Of a DNA stretch of 64,000 bases, positions 1-8,349 are shown piece by piece. Below the pieces are notes generated by a model. It ran no database searches, was not told the origin of the DNA, and saw only the letters and a program-made list of their open reading frames with translations. Source of the DNA: Pseudomonas capsici (GTDB taxonomy: Bacteria > Pseudomonadota > Gammaproteobacteria > Pseudomonadales > Pseudomonadaceae); NCBI RefSeq assembly GCF_017165765.1, contig NZ_JAFGZD010000003.1, positions 124,001 to 188,000 on the forward strand, written 5' to 3'. A program made the translations under genes and the position numbers. Positions within the stretch are counted from its first letter, which is position 1. Each line of letters opens with the position of its first letter.

Positions 1-968
1 AGGATCAACTGCGACAAGGCCGTGCCGTGTGCCGAAAGCTTCAGATAGAGCACGCCCTGCGGGTTGCCCGAGGCCTCTTGCGCCGGCTGGGCATGACGCT
101 CCAGCAGACTCACCTGCCAGCCGCGTCTGGCCAGACTCTCTGCCGTGGCACAACCGGCCAGTCCGGCCCCGATCACCAGCGCCTTGCGTTCACCCTCAAA
201 CGCAGCGGGCCGGGCGAACCATGGCTTGATGGCCGGGGGCAGCGGAGTTTCTTCAGGCCAGCCGATAAACCTGCCGCGCAGCACTTCCCATTTATGGCCG
301 ATTCCCGGCACTCGCTTCATCTTGAAACCCGCTGCGTTCAGGGCACGCCGGACCCAGCCCGTGCTGGTGAAAGTGCCAATGCTCGCCTCGGGTGCCGACA
401 GTCGCGCCAGCTCGGCGAACAGTTCCGGGGTCCACATTTCCGGGTTCTTGGCCGGGGCGAAGCCGTCGAGAAACCAGGCATCGATCTGCCCGTCCAGTTG
501 CGGCAGCATGTGCAGGGCATCGCCGATCAACAGCGTCAGGGTCACGCGTCCTTCGTCGAAGACCAGCCGCTGGAAGCCTTCATGCACGGCGATATATTGA
601 CCAAGCAATGGCTCGGCAAAGGCTGCCAGTTCCGGCCACAAAGCCAGGGCGCGTTGCAGGTCGGTGCGGCTGAGGGGGAATTTCTCGACGCTGACGAAAT
701 GCAGCCGCGCCTCGGGGTGGGCGCATTCCTCAAACAACTGCCAGGCGCAGAGAAAATTCAGTCCGGTGCCGAAACCTGTTTCGCCAATGACCAGCCGCTC
801 ACCCGCAAGCAGGGCCGTAAAACGCTGGCGCAGATCGTTCTGTACCAGAAATACGTGGCGTGTCTCTTCCAGACCGGACTCGGTGGAGAAATAGACATCG
901 GAGAAGGCGCGGGAATGCGGGTTGCCTTGTTCGTCCCAGTCGATCTGGGCGTGGCGGGTAATGGTCAT
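1..968 (-). CDS. mnmC: MnmC, tRNA 5-methylaminomethyl-2-thiouridine bifunctional enzyme (3' part cut by window)
   Basis: Bifunctional wobble-uridine enzyme. The N-terminal domain methylates the aminomethyl group with SAM. The C-terminal FAD oxidase removes the carboxymethyl group from cmnm5s2U34. Translation of the minus strand gives MTITRHAQIDWDEQGNPHSR, then a SAM-binding stretch GETGFGTGLNFL near residue 62, DAWFLDGFAPAKNPEMW near 170, and the start of the FAD domain ALVIGAGLAGCATAESLARR near 265. About 322 codons are present; the rest of the oxidase lies left of position 1. The start ATG (968-966) has only a weak ribosome site but opens exactly at the family N-terminus. Confidence 0.93.
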   Translation of the reverse strand, partial: MTITRHAQIDWDEQGNPHSRAFSDVYFSTESGLEETRHVFLVQNDLRQRFTALLAGERLVIGETGFGTGLNFLCAWQLFEECAHPEARLHFVSVEKFPLSRTDLQRALALWPELAAFAEPLLGQYIAVHEGFQRLVFDEGRVTLTLLIGDALHMLPQLDGQIDAWFLDGFAPAKNPEMWTPELFAELARLSAPEASIGTFTSTGWVRRALNAAGFKMKRVPGIGHKWEVLRGRFIGWPEETPLPPAIKPWFARPAAFEGERKALVIGAGLAGCATAESLARRGWQVSLLERHAQPAQEASGNPQGVLYLKLSAHGTALSQLI

Positions 969-1080
969 GTTCGGCTCGGCGGTGGCAGAGGCGGCATTTT
1001 ACCCGTGTATGCAGACAAAAGCGGTGCCGATTGACCAGAGAACCGGACAAGCCCCGTGCAGGACCTGTCCGGCAGGTTTG

Positions 1081-2532
1081 TCAGCTCTGGACGAGCGGGC
1101 TGCCTGCGCTCTCCGGCTGCTTGCGTGGCCACAGGGTCAGGCCGTAATACAACACGCCACCCAGGAAGCAGCCGGTAAACCAGGCGAAGTTGGCAATCGG
1201 CTTGAACCATGGAATGAAGGTAAAGCACAGGCCCACCAGTGCGCTCAACAGCAGCGCGGTGACCGCCACCCGGTTCACGCCATTGGTGTACCAGTAACGA
1301 CCGCTGGGCGTGTCGTTGAACAGGGCGTCCACATCAATCTGCTGTTTTTTCACCAGGTAGTAGTCCACCAGCAGAATCCCGAACAACGGACCGATACAGG
1401 CCGCCAGAATATCCAGGGTGTAGTGAATCACTTCCGGGTTATTGAACAGGTTCCATGGGGTGATGAAGATCGAGGCGACCGCCGCGATCATGCCGCCGAC
1501 ACGCCAACTGATACGGCTGGGGGCCACGTTGGCGAAGTCGAAGGCCGGCGAGACGAAGTTGGCGACGATGTTGATGCCGATGGTGGCGGTGACAAAGGTG
1601 AAGGCACCGAGCAGTACGGCAGTGGTGTTGTCGATACGGGCCACGGTTGCGATGGGGTCATGGATCATCTCGCCGAAGATCGGCAAGGTGCCGGAAACGA
1701 TCACCACCGTCACCAGGGAGAATGCCAGGAAGTTAACGGGCAGGCCCCAGAAGTTGCCGCGACGCACGTCTTCCATGCTCCGGCAGTAGCGGCTGAAATC
1801 ACCGAAATTCAGGGTCGGGCCGGAGAAATAAGACACCACCAGCGCAATGGCCATGATCACCTGACCAAAGGCGGCCCAGCCGGACAGCTCTTTTTCCGCG
1901 AGGGTGAAACTGATGTTGTCCCAGCCCGCCCGCCAGACGATCCAGCCGGCCAGAATGAACATCACGGCGTAGACCGCAGGACCGGCCCAGTCGATGAAGC
2001 GACGGATCGACTCCATACCCGACCAGAACACAATCGCCTGCACGACCCAGAGTGTCAGGAAACCGAACCAGCCCAGGTATGAAAGCCCCAGGAAACTCAG
2101 GTCGTGATAGACCGCCAGTTCCGGGAAGAAACGCAGCACCACGATTACCAGGGCACTGGATGCCAGATAAGTCTGAATGCCATACCAGGCCACGGCGATC
2201 AGGCCGCGGATGATGGCCGGGATATTGGCTCCGAACACGCCGAAGGCGAGGCGGCAGATCACCGGGTAAGGCACCGCAGCCTGCTGGCTGGGTTTGGCCA
2301 CCAGATTGGCGATCACCTGAATGATGCAGATACCCACCAGCAGTGCGATCAGCACCTGCCAGCTTGCCAGCCCGAGGGCGAACAGACTGGCGGCGAACAC
2401 ATAACCGCCGACGCTGTGCACGTCGCTCATCCAGAAGGCAAAGATGTTGTACCAGGTCCACTTCTGTGGAATCGGTCCCAGATCCTCGTTGTGCAGGCGC
2501 GGGCTGTAACCGGCCGGGCGTTGGTCTGTCAT
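1081..2532 (-). CDS. NCS1-family nucleobase/hydantoin/allantoin permease
   Basis: Predicted inner-membrane secondary transporter of 483 aa with about twelve hydrophobic segments, of the NCS1 (nucleobase:cation symporter-1, Mhp1/PucI-like) type. Family features include the N-terminal NEDLGPIPQKWTWYNIFAFWM region (helix 1) and GPTLNFGDFSRYCRS in the middle. A strong ribosome site (GGGAGGGAA) precedes the ATG. It is divergent from a hydantoin/Asp-Glu racemase gene at 2906, and both promoter regions carry the same 14 bp motif. This suggests one regulator and a shared role in uptake and processing of a hydantoin- or allantoin-type compound. The substrate is inferred from context only. Confidence 0.88.
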   Translation of the reverse strand: MTDQRPAGYSPRLHNEDLGPIPQKWTWYNIFAFWMSDVHSVGGYVFAASLFALGLASWQVLIALLVGICIIQVIANLVAKPSQQAAVPYPVICRLAFGVFGANIPAIIRGLIAVAWYGIQTYLASSALVIVVLRFFPELAVYHDLSFLGLSYLGWFGFLTLWVVQAIVFWSGMESIRRFIDWAGPAVYAVMFILAGWIVWRAGWDNISFTLAEKELSGWAAFGQVIMAIALVVSYFSGPTLNFGDFSRYCRSMEDVRRGNFWGLPVNFLAFSLVTVVIVSGTLPIFGEMIHDPIATVARIDNTTAVLLGAFTFVTATIGINIVANFVSPAFDFANVAPSRISWRVGGMIAAVASIFITPWNLFNNPEVIHYTLDILAACIGPLFGILLVDYYLVKKQQIDVDALFNDTPSGRYWYTNGVNRVAVTALLLSALVGLCFTFIPWFKPIANFAWFTGCFLGGVLYYGLTLWPRKQPESAGSPLVQS

Positions 2533-2588
2533 GGCATTCCCTCCCTTGTTGGGCCATCGCCACGGCTGGGTACCGGCGATGAGGTTTT

Positions 2589-2602
2589 TGTATACGATCC
2601 TG
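2589..2602. promoter_or_regulatory. Operator-like motif copy 1 (permease side)
   Basis: TGTATACGATCCTG lies 57 bp upstream of the permease start. It matches the copy at 2843-2856 in 13 of 14 positions. The core TGTATAC(A/G) is near-palindromic, as expected for a GntR- or similar dimer-binding site. The regulator gene is not in the window. The motif is directly visible; its function is inferred. Confidence 0.5.
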
Positions 2603-2842
2603 TACGCAAGACGTATGCCATGGCCTGAATTGTTCGGGAAAAAGCCCGCAGAGTGTTGCCGGGCATGCGTTCAAGGAAGGAGCGACAAGGTGGCCAACCC
2701 TTCACTGATGAGGCTTGGGGTGCACGAAAAAAGGGCGGTTTTGCTCGATAGGAGTGCACTCAGGCGTTGAAAGAGCGGTGTGCTTACACTGAGGGAAGTG
2801 GAATCGGGCTACCTGATCGGTAATCCAACATGGCACTATTTC

Positions 2843-2856
2843 TGTATACAATCCTG
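2843..2856. promoter_or_regulatory. Operator-like motif copy 2 (racemase side)
   Basis: TGTATACAATCCTG lies about 50 bp upstream of the racemase GTG start and contains the perfect 8 bp palindrome TGTATACA. It pairs with copy 1 at 2589-2602. The remaining 373 bp between the divergent genes (2533-2905) shows no supportable ORF. Confidence 0.5.
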
Positions 2857-2905
2857 AGTGCCGATAATATTCATGGCATTTTCAAATGGCGCTGAAGGAG
2901 GCCCT

Positions 2906-3637
2906 GTGCGTATTCAAGTGATCAACCCCAACACCAGCGATGCCATGACCCACAAGATCGGGCTGGCCGCACAAGCCATCGCAAGGCCGGGCACGCAAAT
3001 CATCGCCTGCAGCCCCGAGGATGGCCCGGTGTCCATCGAAGGGCATTTTGACGAGGCGATTGCCACGCTGGGTGTGCTGGACGAAGTGCGCAAGGGGAGG
3101 GAGCAACAGGTCGACGCCCATATCATCGCCTGCTTCGGCGACCCCGGCCTGCTGGCCGCCCGCGAATACGCCACGGCCCCGGTCATCGGCATCGCCGAAG
3201 CGGCCTTTCACATGGCGGGCCTGATCGCCACGCGCTTTGCCGTCGTCACCACCCTGAGCCGCACCCGGATCATTGCCGAGCACCTGCTGCAACGTTATGG
3301 CTTCAGCGAGCTCTGCACCTCGGTGCGCTGCATCGATATGCCGGTCCTGGCCCTGGAAGAAGGTGGCCCGGAACTGATCGAGCGCATGATCGAACAAGCC
3401 CGCCGCGCCCGCGACGAAGAAGGTGCCGGTGCCATCGTGCTGGGCTGCGGCGGCATGGCCGACCTGCCTCGCCAGCTCAGCGAAGCCATCGGCCTGCCCG
3501 TGGTGGAAGGCGTCAGCGCCGCCGTAAAACTCGCCGAATCACTGGTGGACCTGGGCCTGAGCACCAGCAAGCATGGTGATCTGGCAGATCCTGTCGGCAA
3601 ACCGTTCAAGGGGCGGTTTGCGTATTTGAGTCGGTGA
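2906..3637 (+). CDS. Aspartate/glutamate/hydantoin racemase family protein
   Basis: 243 aa protein of the Asp/Glu/hydantoin racemase family, which uses two cysteines as acid/base to invert a chiral centre. It starts VRIQVINPNTSDAMT, the typical family N-terminus. IIACFGDPGL and VLGCGGMADL supply the two expected cysteines. The GTG at 2906 is chosen because AAGGAG lies 5 bp upstream. A GTG at 2858 in the same frame would overlap the operator-like motif and lacks a ribosome site. The divergent NCS1 permease supports a hydantoin or allantoin-derived substrate. Specificity cannot be told from sequence alone. Confidence 0.85.
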   Translation: MRIQVINPNTSDAMTHKIGLAAQAIARPGTQIIACSPEDGPVSIEGHFDEAIATLGVLDEVRKGREQQVDAHIIACFGDPGLLAAREYATAPVIGIAEAAFHMAGLIATRFAVVTTLSRTRIIAEHLLQRYGFSELCTSVRCIDMPVLALEEGGPELIERMIEQARRARDEEGAGAIVLGCGGMADLPRQLSEAIGLPVVEGVSAAVKLAESLVDLGLSTSKHGDLADPVGKPFKGRFAYLSR

Positions 3638-3668
3638 AGCCAGAACGGCAGCAACGCATTCGGTGACT

Positions 3669-3754
3669 GTGGGAGGCAGCTTGCTGGCGACGGGGACCGT
3701 GAAGCCGATAAACATTCTTTGGTTCACGGGTGCTGTCGCCAGCAAGCTGCCTCC
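3669..3754. repeat. Dispersed palindromic intergenic repeat, copy 1 of 3
   Basis: Inverted arms GTGGGAGGCAGCTTGCTGGC (3669-) and the complementary GCCAGCAAGCTGCCTCC (-3754) are separated by about 45 bp. The element sits between the convergent racemase and PLDc_N genes. Related copies lie at 22758-22847 and 39079-39166. This fits a Pseudomonas REP/REPIN-like element, and the hairpin could also act at transcript ends. Confidence 0.8.
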
Positions 3755-3761
3755 TGCACTC

Positions 3762-3986
3762 TTACCCCTTGCTATGCTCCGACGAAGTCGGCCCTTCAAC
3801 CACGCCGCGAGGGCCGGCGACTCCCCAGATACCGGCACCGACCACCGGCATGATCAGCACCAGCGCGCTCCAGGCTGCCTTGGTCGCCCGGCTTTTGCGC
3901 GAACGCCAGACGCTGTTGATGATCCAGGCATCGAGCGCCACAACCATGACCGCTACGACGATCCAGAACACGGTAGACATTTCCAT
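3762..3986 (-). CDS. Small PLDc_N-type membrane protein
   Basis: 74 aa with two hydrophobic helices (STVFWIVVAVMVVALDAWII and WSALVLIMPVVGAGIWGVAG) joined by a basic stretch SVWRSRKSRATK. This matches the phospholipase D-nuclease N-terminal (PLDc_N) fold of short membrane proteins with no enzymatic domain. GGAGGTG lies directly upstream of the ATG. It follows the alcohol dehydrogenase gene by 18 bp on the same strand, so the two are probably co-transcribed. The function is unknown. Confidence 0.75.
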   Translation of the reverse strand: MEMSTVFWIVVAVMVVALDAWIINSVWRSRKSRATKAAWSALVLIMPVVGAGIWGVAGPRGVVEGPTSSEHSKG

Positions 3987-4004
3987 TCGGCACCTCCGTA
4001 CCTG

Positions 4005-5228
4005 TCATGTCGCAGGCAGCACTATGGTGGAGTCGGGTTCCGGCACGCTGATGGCGTTGTTGCCCGGTGTCAGGATCACCTTGCGGCAGTCTTCCTGTCC
4101 CTTGTCGAAAATCTTGTAGCCCGCCGCAGCTTCTTCCAGTGACATGCGATGAGTGATGATGGCTTCAGGGGCCAGGCGACCGGTTTCGATATGTTCCAGC
4201 AGTTCAGGCATGAAGCGCTGAGCATGCGTCTGCCCCATCTTGAACGTCAGGCCTTTGTCGAACGCATCGCCAAACATGAAACCGTGGATGAACCCCGAAT
4301 ACACGCCCGGCACACTCACCACGCCGCCGCGCCGCACTGTCGCGATGCACTGGCGTAACGCCTTGCCGCTGCTGCCTTCCAGCTTGAGGGTCGCAAGCAC
4401 GGTTTCCGTGGTGCTGCCCTTGGCCTCGAAACCCACCGCGTCCACCACGCCATCGACACCGCGCATGCCGGGTGTCTGACGAATGATGGTGTCGGCCGGG
4501 TCGTCGTCTTCATCGAAATTGATCGGAATCGCGCCGTAGGTCTGCTGCGCATACGCCAGCCGGTAGGGGTAATGATCGACGATGAAGATCCGCTCGGCCC
4601 CCAGCATTCTGGCGCAGGCAGCACACAGCAGCCCGACCGGACCTGCGCCATAGATGGCGATGCTCGAACCCTGGCCGATGCCGGTATTGAGTACTGCCTG
4701 CCAGGCGGTGGGCAGGATGTCGGAGAGAAACAGCACCTTCTCGTCCGCCAGCGTACCCGGCACCTTGAACGGGCCGACATTGGCTTTGGGCACCCGCACA
4801 TACTCGGCCTGTCCGCCGGGAATGCCGCCATACAAATGGCTGTAACCGAACAGTGCGGCACCGGGCGGAATGGATTTCTTGTTGAGGATCGCGCCTCGGC
4901 CGGTATTGGTCGTTTCGCAGGAAGAAAACAGATCCAGCTGACAGAAAAAGCATTCCCCGCAGGCAATCACGAAAGGAATGACAACCCTGTCGCCACGCTG
5001 CACGGCAGTCACCGCCGGGCCTGCTTCTTCGACGATCCCCATGAACTCGTGACCCAGGATATCGCCATGCTCCGTGGCCGGAATCTTGCCGTGATAGAGG
5101 TGCAGGTCCGACCCGCAGATGGCGGTGGCTGTGACTCGCAGAATGATGTCATCGGCTTCCTGTAGTTGCGGGTCCGGCACGGTATCGACTTTTACATTGT
5201 GCGCCCCGTGGTAGGTCAGTGCTCTCAT
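4005..5228 (-). CDS. Zinc-dependent alcohol/formaldehyde-type dehydrogenase
   Basis: 407 aa medium-chain dehydrogenase. The catalytic zinc site is seen in [13 protein letters not shown] and [13 protein letters not shown] structural zinc lobe is formed by four cysteines in [16 protein letters not shown] Rossmann motif appears as [11 protein letters not shown] near residue 190. The insert containing [19 protein letters not shown] places it with the long-chain glutathione-independent formaldehyde/threonine dehydrogenase-like group. The substrate is not resolved. GAGGG lies 8 bp before the ATG. It is the first gene of a likely two-gene unit with the PLDc_N gene. Confidence 0.88.
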   Translation of the reverse strand: MRALTYHGAHNVKVDTVPDPQLQEADDIILRVTATAICGSDLHLYHGKIPATEHGDILGHEFMGIVEEAGPAVTAVQRGDRVVIPFVIACGECFFCQLDLFSSCETTNTGRGAILNKKSIPPGAALFGYSHLYGGIPGGQAEYVRVPKANVGPFKVPGTLADEKVLFLSDILPTAWQAVLNTGIGQGSSIAIYGAGPVGLLCAACARMLGAERIFIVDHYPYRLAYAQQTYGAIPINFDEDDDPADTIIRQTPGMRGVDGVVDAVGFEAKGSTTETVLATLKLEGSSGKALRQCIATVRRGGVVSVPGVYSGFIHGFMFGDAFDKGLTFKMGQTHAQRFMPELLEHIETGRLAPEAIITHRMSLEEAAAGYKIFDKGQEDCRKVILTPGNNAISVPEPDSTIVLPAT

Positions 5229-5487
5229 GGTTAGCCCTCGGCTGTGCCAGAAGAAGTCTGGACTTGCCTCAGATGAACAGGGGTTGCCGGGTTTGGTTCA
5301 GAGCAATGGATTAACGGTTACAGACCCTTGGCAAAGGTGGGTAATGGCCACTGCTACTGTTCGTCGGCTTCTTTTTCATCGCTCTGAACAGCCTTTGCTC
5401 CTGCCCGGTCGACCCCTCTGACGGGTAAGCAGTCGTAACCCTTCACGGCAGTCAACCTGAAGCAGGACTCACTCCACGAGGTTTGCG

Positions 5488-6084
5488 ATGAATAACAAAG
5501 CATCAAGCAAGAGCAGAACGACGATAGAAGATCTGTTCATTCACGAGCTTTCCGATATCTACAGTGCTGAAAAGCAGATCACCAAAGCATTGCCCAAACT
5601 GGCCCGTGCTTCGACCAACCCCAAGCTGGCCGAGGCGTTCACTGCACACCTGGAAGAAACCCAGGGCCAGATCCAGCGTATCGATCAACTGGTCGAGCAG
5701 TCCGAGATCAAACTCAAGCGCGTCAAATGCATCGCCATGGAAGGGCTGATCGAAGAAAGCAAGGAACTGCTGGATGAAATCGAAAAAGGACCCGTACTCG
5801 ATGCCGGTCTGATCGCGGCCTGCCAGAAGGTCGAGCATTATGAAATCGCCGGTTACGGCACACTGATCGCGATGGCCAAGCACCTGGGCCTGGACGATGC
5901 CGCCAGCTTGCTGGGTGAAACCCTGGAAGAAGAAAAATCGGCCGATGAAAAACTCACAGCGATTGCCGAAGAGGGCGGCACTCAGGCCGCCACGATGGAT
6001 CAGGAAGAAGGGCAAGAGCTAGACGACGATCAGGACGAAGGTCAGGAGCAGGAAAAGCAGGGCCGGAAGAAAAGACAGGCCTAA
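5488..6084 (+). CDS. DUF892 / YciE-YciF family ferritin-like protein
   Basis: 198 aa, mostly helical. The DUF892 ferritin-like core (residues ~12-165) begins IEDLFIHELSDIYSAEKQI and contains the metal-ligand-type pattern KVEHYEIAGYGTLIAMAK. The C-terminal 30 residues are a low-complexity acidic and lysine/glutamine tail ending in GRKKRQA. Homologues are linked to envelope and osmotic stress. GAGG precedes the ATG by 8-9 bp. The gene is monocistronic, with its own terminator downstream and 259 bp to the divergent dehydrogenase. Confidence 0.85.
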   Translation: MNNKASSKSRTTIEDLFIHELSDIYSAEKQITKALPKLARASTNPKLAEAFTAHLEETQGQIQRIDQLVEQSEIKLKRVKCIAMEGLIEESKELLDEIEKGPVLDAGLIAACQKVEHYEIAGYGTLIAMAKHLGLDDAASLLGETLEEEKSADEKLTAIAEEGGTQAATMDQEEGQELDDDQDEGQEQEKQGRKKRQA

Positions 6085-6092
6085 GCGCTTCG

Positions 6093-6152
6093 GGGTGGGA
6101 AAACCAGCTTTTGTGACTGACGTCAGCGCACAGGGGGTTCCCACCCTTTTTT
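6093..6152 (+). terminator. Rho-independent terminator of the DUF892 gene
   Basis: GGGTGGGAA (6093-6101) pairs with TTCCCACCC (6138-6146) and is followed by TTTTTT. The loop contains a nested TGACGTCA palindrome. Confidence 0.75.
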
Positions 6153-6224
6153 ATTGATCCGGGAGGATAGCCAGATGGCATGAGTGGTCTACATTAGCCG
6201 CAGATCATTTGAAGAGTGCCGCTA

Positions 6225-7718
6225 ATGTTTGAGTCCGCTGAAATAGGCCATGCTATCTCCAATGAAACCTACGATGCTGAAGTCCCAGCGCTGCGCGAGG
6301 CCTTGCTGGAAGCCCAGTACGACCTGCACGAACAGGCCGGACGTCAGATCATCGTATTGATCAACGGCATCGAAGGTGCGGGCAAAGGCGAAACCGTCAA
6401 ATTGCTCAACGAGTGGATGGACCCGCGCCTGATCGAAGTACGCACCTTCGACCGGCAGACCGATGAAGAACTGGCGCACCCCACGGCCTGGCGCTACTGG
6501 CGGCAACTGCCTGCCAAGGGCCGCATGGGGATCTTCTTCGGCAACTGGTACAGCCAGATGCTGCAAGGGCGGGTGCATGGGCTGTTCAAGGATGCGGTAC
6601 TCGACCAGGCCATCAGCGGTGCCGAGCGCCTGGAAAAAATGCTCTGTGACGAAGGCGCGCTGATCTTCAAATTCTGGTTTCACCTGTCCAAGAAGCAGAT
6701 GAAATCGCGCCTCAAGACCCTCAAGGACGACCCGCTGCACAGCTGGCGCATCAGCCCGCTGGACTGGCAACAATCGAAAACCTACGACAAATTCGTGCGC
6801 TTCGGCGAGCGGGTCCTGCGCCGCACCAGCCGCGAATACGCACCCTGGCACGTGATCGAAGGCGTGGATGCCAACTACCGCAGCCTCACCGTGGGCCGCC
6901 TGCTGCTCGAAGGCATGCAGGCCGCATTGAACACCCCCAAGGCCGAGCCCAAGCCCCTGACCTTTGGTCCGCTACCCGCCAACCACGGCGAACTGACCCT
7001 GCTCGACAGCCTCGACCTGAGCCGCAGCCTGAGCAAGGACGAATACCAGGAAGCACTGATTACCGAACAGGCGCGCCTGTCCGTCAATCTGCGCGACAAA
7101 CGCATGAAAAAGCACGCCCTGGTGGCTGTCTTCGAAGGCAACGATGCCGCAGGCAAAGGCGGCGCCATCCGCCGCGTCGCCGCCGCACTCGACCCACGCC
7201 AATACAACATCGTCCCCATTGCCGCCCCGACCCAAGACGAACGCGCCCAGCCTTACCTGTGGCGCTTCTGGCGACAGATCCCGCCGCGCGGCAAATTCAC
7301 CATCTTTGACCGATCCTGGTACGGCCGGGTGCTGGTGGAACGGGTCGAAGGCTTCTGCAGCGAATCCGACTGGGCACGTGCTTACGGCGAGATCAATGAC
7401 TTTGAAGAACAACTCACCGACGCCGGCATCGTCGTCGTGAAATTCTGGCTGGCCATCGACGAACAGACCCAACTGGAACGTTTCCAGGAACGAGAAAAAA
7501 TCCCCTTCAAACGCTACAAAATCACCGAAGACGACTGGCGCAACCGCGAAAAATGGCCACAGTATCGTCAGGCTGTGGGGGATATGGTGGATCGGACGAG
7601 TACCGAGATTGCTCCGTGGACGTTGGTTGAGGCGAATGATAAGCGGTGGGCGCGGGTTAAGGTTTTAAGGGTGATTAATGAGGCGTTGGAGGGGGCGTTT
7701 GGGCGGGATAAGAAGTAG
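6225..7718 (+). CDS. pap: Polyphosphate:AMP phosphotransferase (class II PPK2, two-domain)
   Basis: 497 aa protein made of two tandem PPK2 domains, which transfers phosphate from polyphosphate to AMP to give ADP. The N-terminal domain has INGIEGAGKGETVKLLNEW near residue 50 and a degenerate lid. The C-terminal domain has VFEGNDAAGKGGAIRRVAAA near 300 and FDRSWYGRVLVERVEGF, the active-type motif. Length and layout match the Pseudomonas enzyme. The ATG at 6225 is preferred over an in-frame GTG at 6216 because it leaves a GAAGAG ribosome site at normal spacing and gives the usual MFESAEIGHAI start. Confidence 0.92.
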   Translation: MFESAEIGHAISNETYDAEVPALREALLEAQYDLHEQAGRQIIVLINGIEGAGKGETVKLLNEWMDPRLIEVRTFDRQTDEELAHPTAWRYWRQLPAKGRMGIFFGNWYSQMLQGRVHGLFKDAVLDQAISGAERLEKMLCDEGALIFKFWFHLSKKQMKSRLKTLKDDPLHSWRISPLDWQQSKTYDKFVRFGERVLRRTSREYAPWHVIEGVDANYRSLTVGRLLLEGMQAALNTPKAEPKPLTFGPLPANHGELTLLDSLDLSRSLSKDEYQEALITEQARLSVNLRDKRMKKHALVAVFEGNDAAGKGGAIRRVAAALDPRQYNIVPIAAPTQDERAQPYLWRFWRQIPPRGKFTIFDRSWYGRVLVERVEGFCSESDWARAYGEINDFEEQLTDAGIVVVKFWLAIDEQTQLERFQEREKIPFKRYKITEDDWRNREKWPQYRQAVGDMVDRTSTEIAPWTLVEANDKRWARVKVLRVINEALEGAFGRDKK

Positions 7719-8040
7719 CAGGGGATTGGAGGCGTTGCAGGGCACAGGGGCGTTCTGCGAGGTTAGGTTGTTTGGTGAGGTTCGTGGTAGGTCGAAATCA
7801 ATTTGAAGTGGCTGATTAAATTGGCAGAGAACGGCCAGAAGCGGACGTTTGAATGAGTCTAGGAAATTAGGGAAATTTGAACATCGGGTTCAAGATGACA
7901 CCAGTTGTACACTGCTAAAAACTTCGAGCATAACCACCTGAGAGCGCCGCATTTTATTTTTCCAGCGTAAAACTACGATGTTTGGAGGGCTGCTTGGTTT
8001 TTCGGGGCGGGGCTGGGGGTGAAAAACATGATTCGCTCCC

Positions 8041-8070
8041 TAGGCATGATCACATTCCCTGTGCTAGATT
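8041..8070 (+). promoter_or_regulatory. Candidate promoter for the RT-associated ncRNA
   Basis: TAGGCA (8041-8046), an 18 bp spacer and TAGATT (8065-8070), the last preceded by the TG of an extended -10 (TGTGCTAGATT). This would place the RNA 5' end near 8077, just before the first hairpin. The match is only moderate. Confidence 0.35.
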
Positions 8071-8076
8071 CAGATT

Positions 8077-8340
8077 GCTTGTGGCATTAGGCCACGAGGT
8101 GGATCACAAGTTGTCAAGCCACCCATGATTAATTATCAGCGGGACACACATGGCGAACAACAGCATACGGAATCTCTTCATTGAGAACCTCCAAATGTAA
8201 TCGTGATACTGACAATATACGTCAACTCTAGCAATACGCGGCCTAGTCTGAAAAGATGGATAATGTTTAGAGCATTAAGTTTAGCCGGTGGAGCGGTTTA
8301 GGGATTGCCGCCATCCTAGCCCCACCGGTTGGCTTGTCAA
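8077..8340 (+). ncRNA. Candidate DRT2-type template RNA upstream of the RT gene
   Basis: DRT2 defence RTs are reported to copy a structured RNA encoded just upstream of the RT gene into concatemeric cDNA. Here the 5' end carries GTGGC-ATTAG-GCCAC (8081-8095) or, alternatively, CTTGTG/CACAAG (8078-8083 with 8105-8110) and GGTGG/CCACC (8098-8102 with 8119-8123). The 3' end carries a strong hairpin, CCGGTGG (8285-8291) with CCACCGG (8322-8328), enclosing GCGG/CCGC, and it stops about 20 bp before the RT start codon. The 8-mer TTGTCAAG occurs at 8111-8118 and again at 8334-8341. Ends and template segment are not resolved from sequence. Confidence 0.45.
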
Positions 8341-8349
8341 GGTGTGAGC

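Larger units (their letters stand above)
7719..8349 (+). other. 630 bp non-coding region upstream of the reverse transcriptase
   Basis: No supportable protein gene. The right half (from ~8040) is rich in inverted repeats and holds the candidate RT-associated RNA described separately. The left half (7719-8030) shows no recognised signal. The longest stop-free stretches on the plus strand are 7934-8125, 8068-8181 and 8133-8228, each in a different frame. None has both a start codon and a ribosome site that would support a conventional gene. Confidence 0.7.

Noticed and set aside
7719..7741. Attachment site of the island beside the polyphosphate:AMP phosphotransferase gene
   Set aside because: No matching direct repeat found at the right side near 19.2 kb and no tRNA gene at either end.
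8028..8090. 20-codon ORF starting at ATG 8028
   Set aside because: Too short, poor ribosome site, and it overlaps the candidate promoter of the RT-associated RNA.
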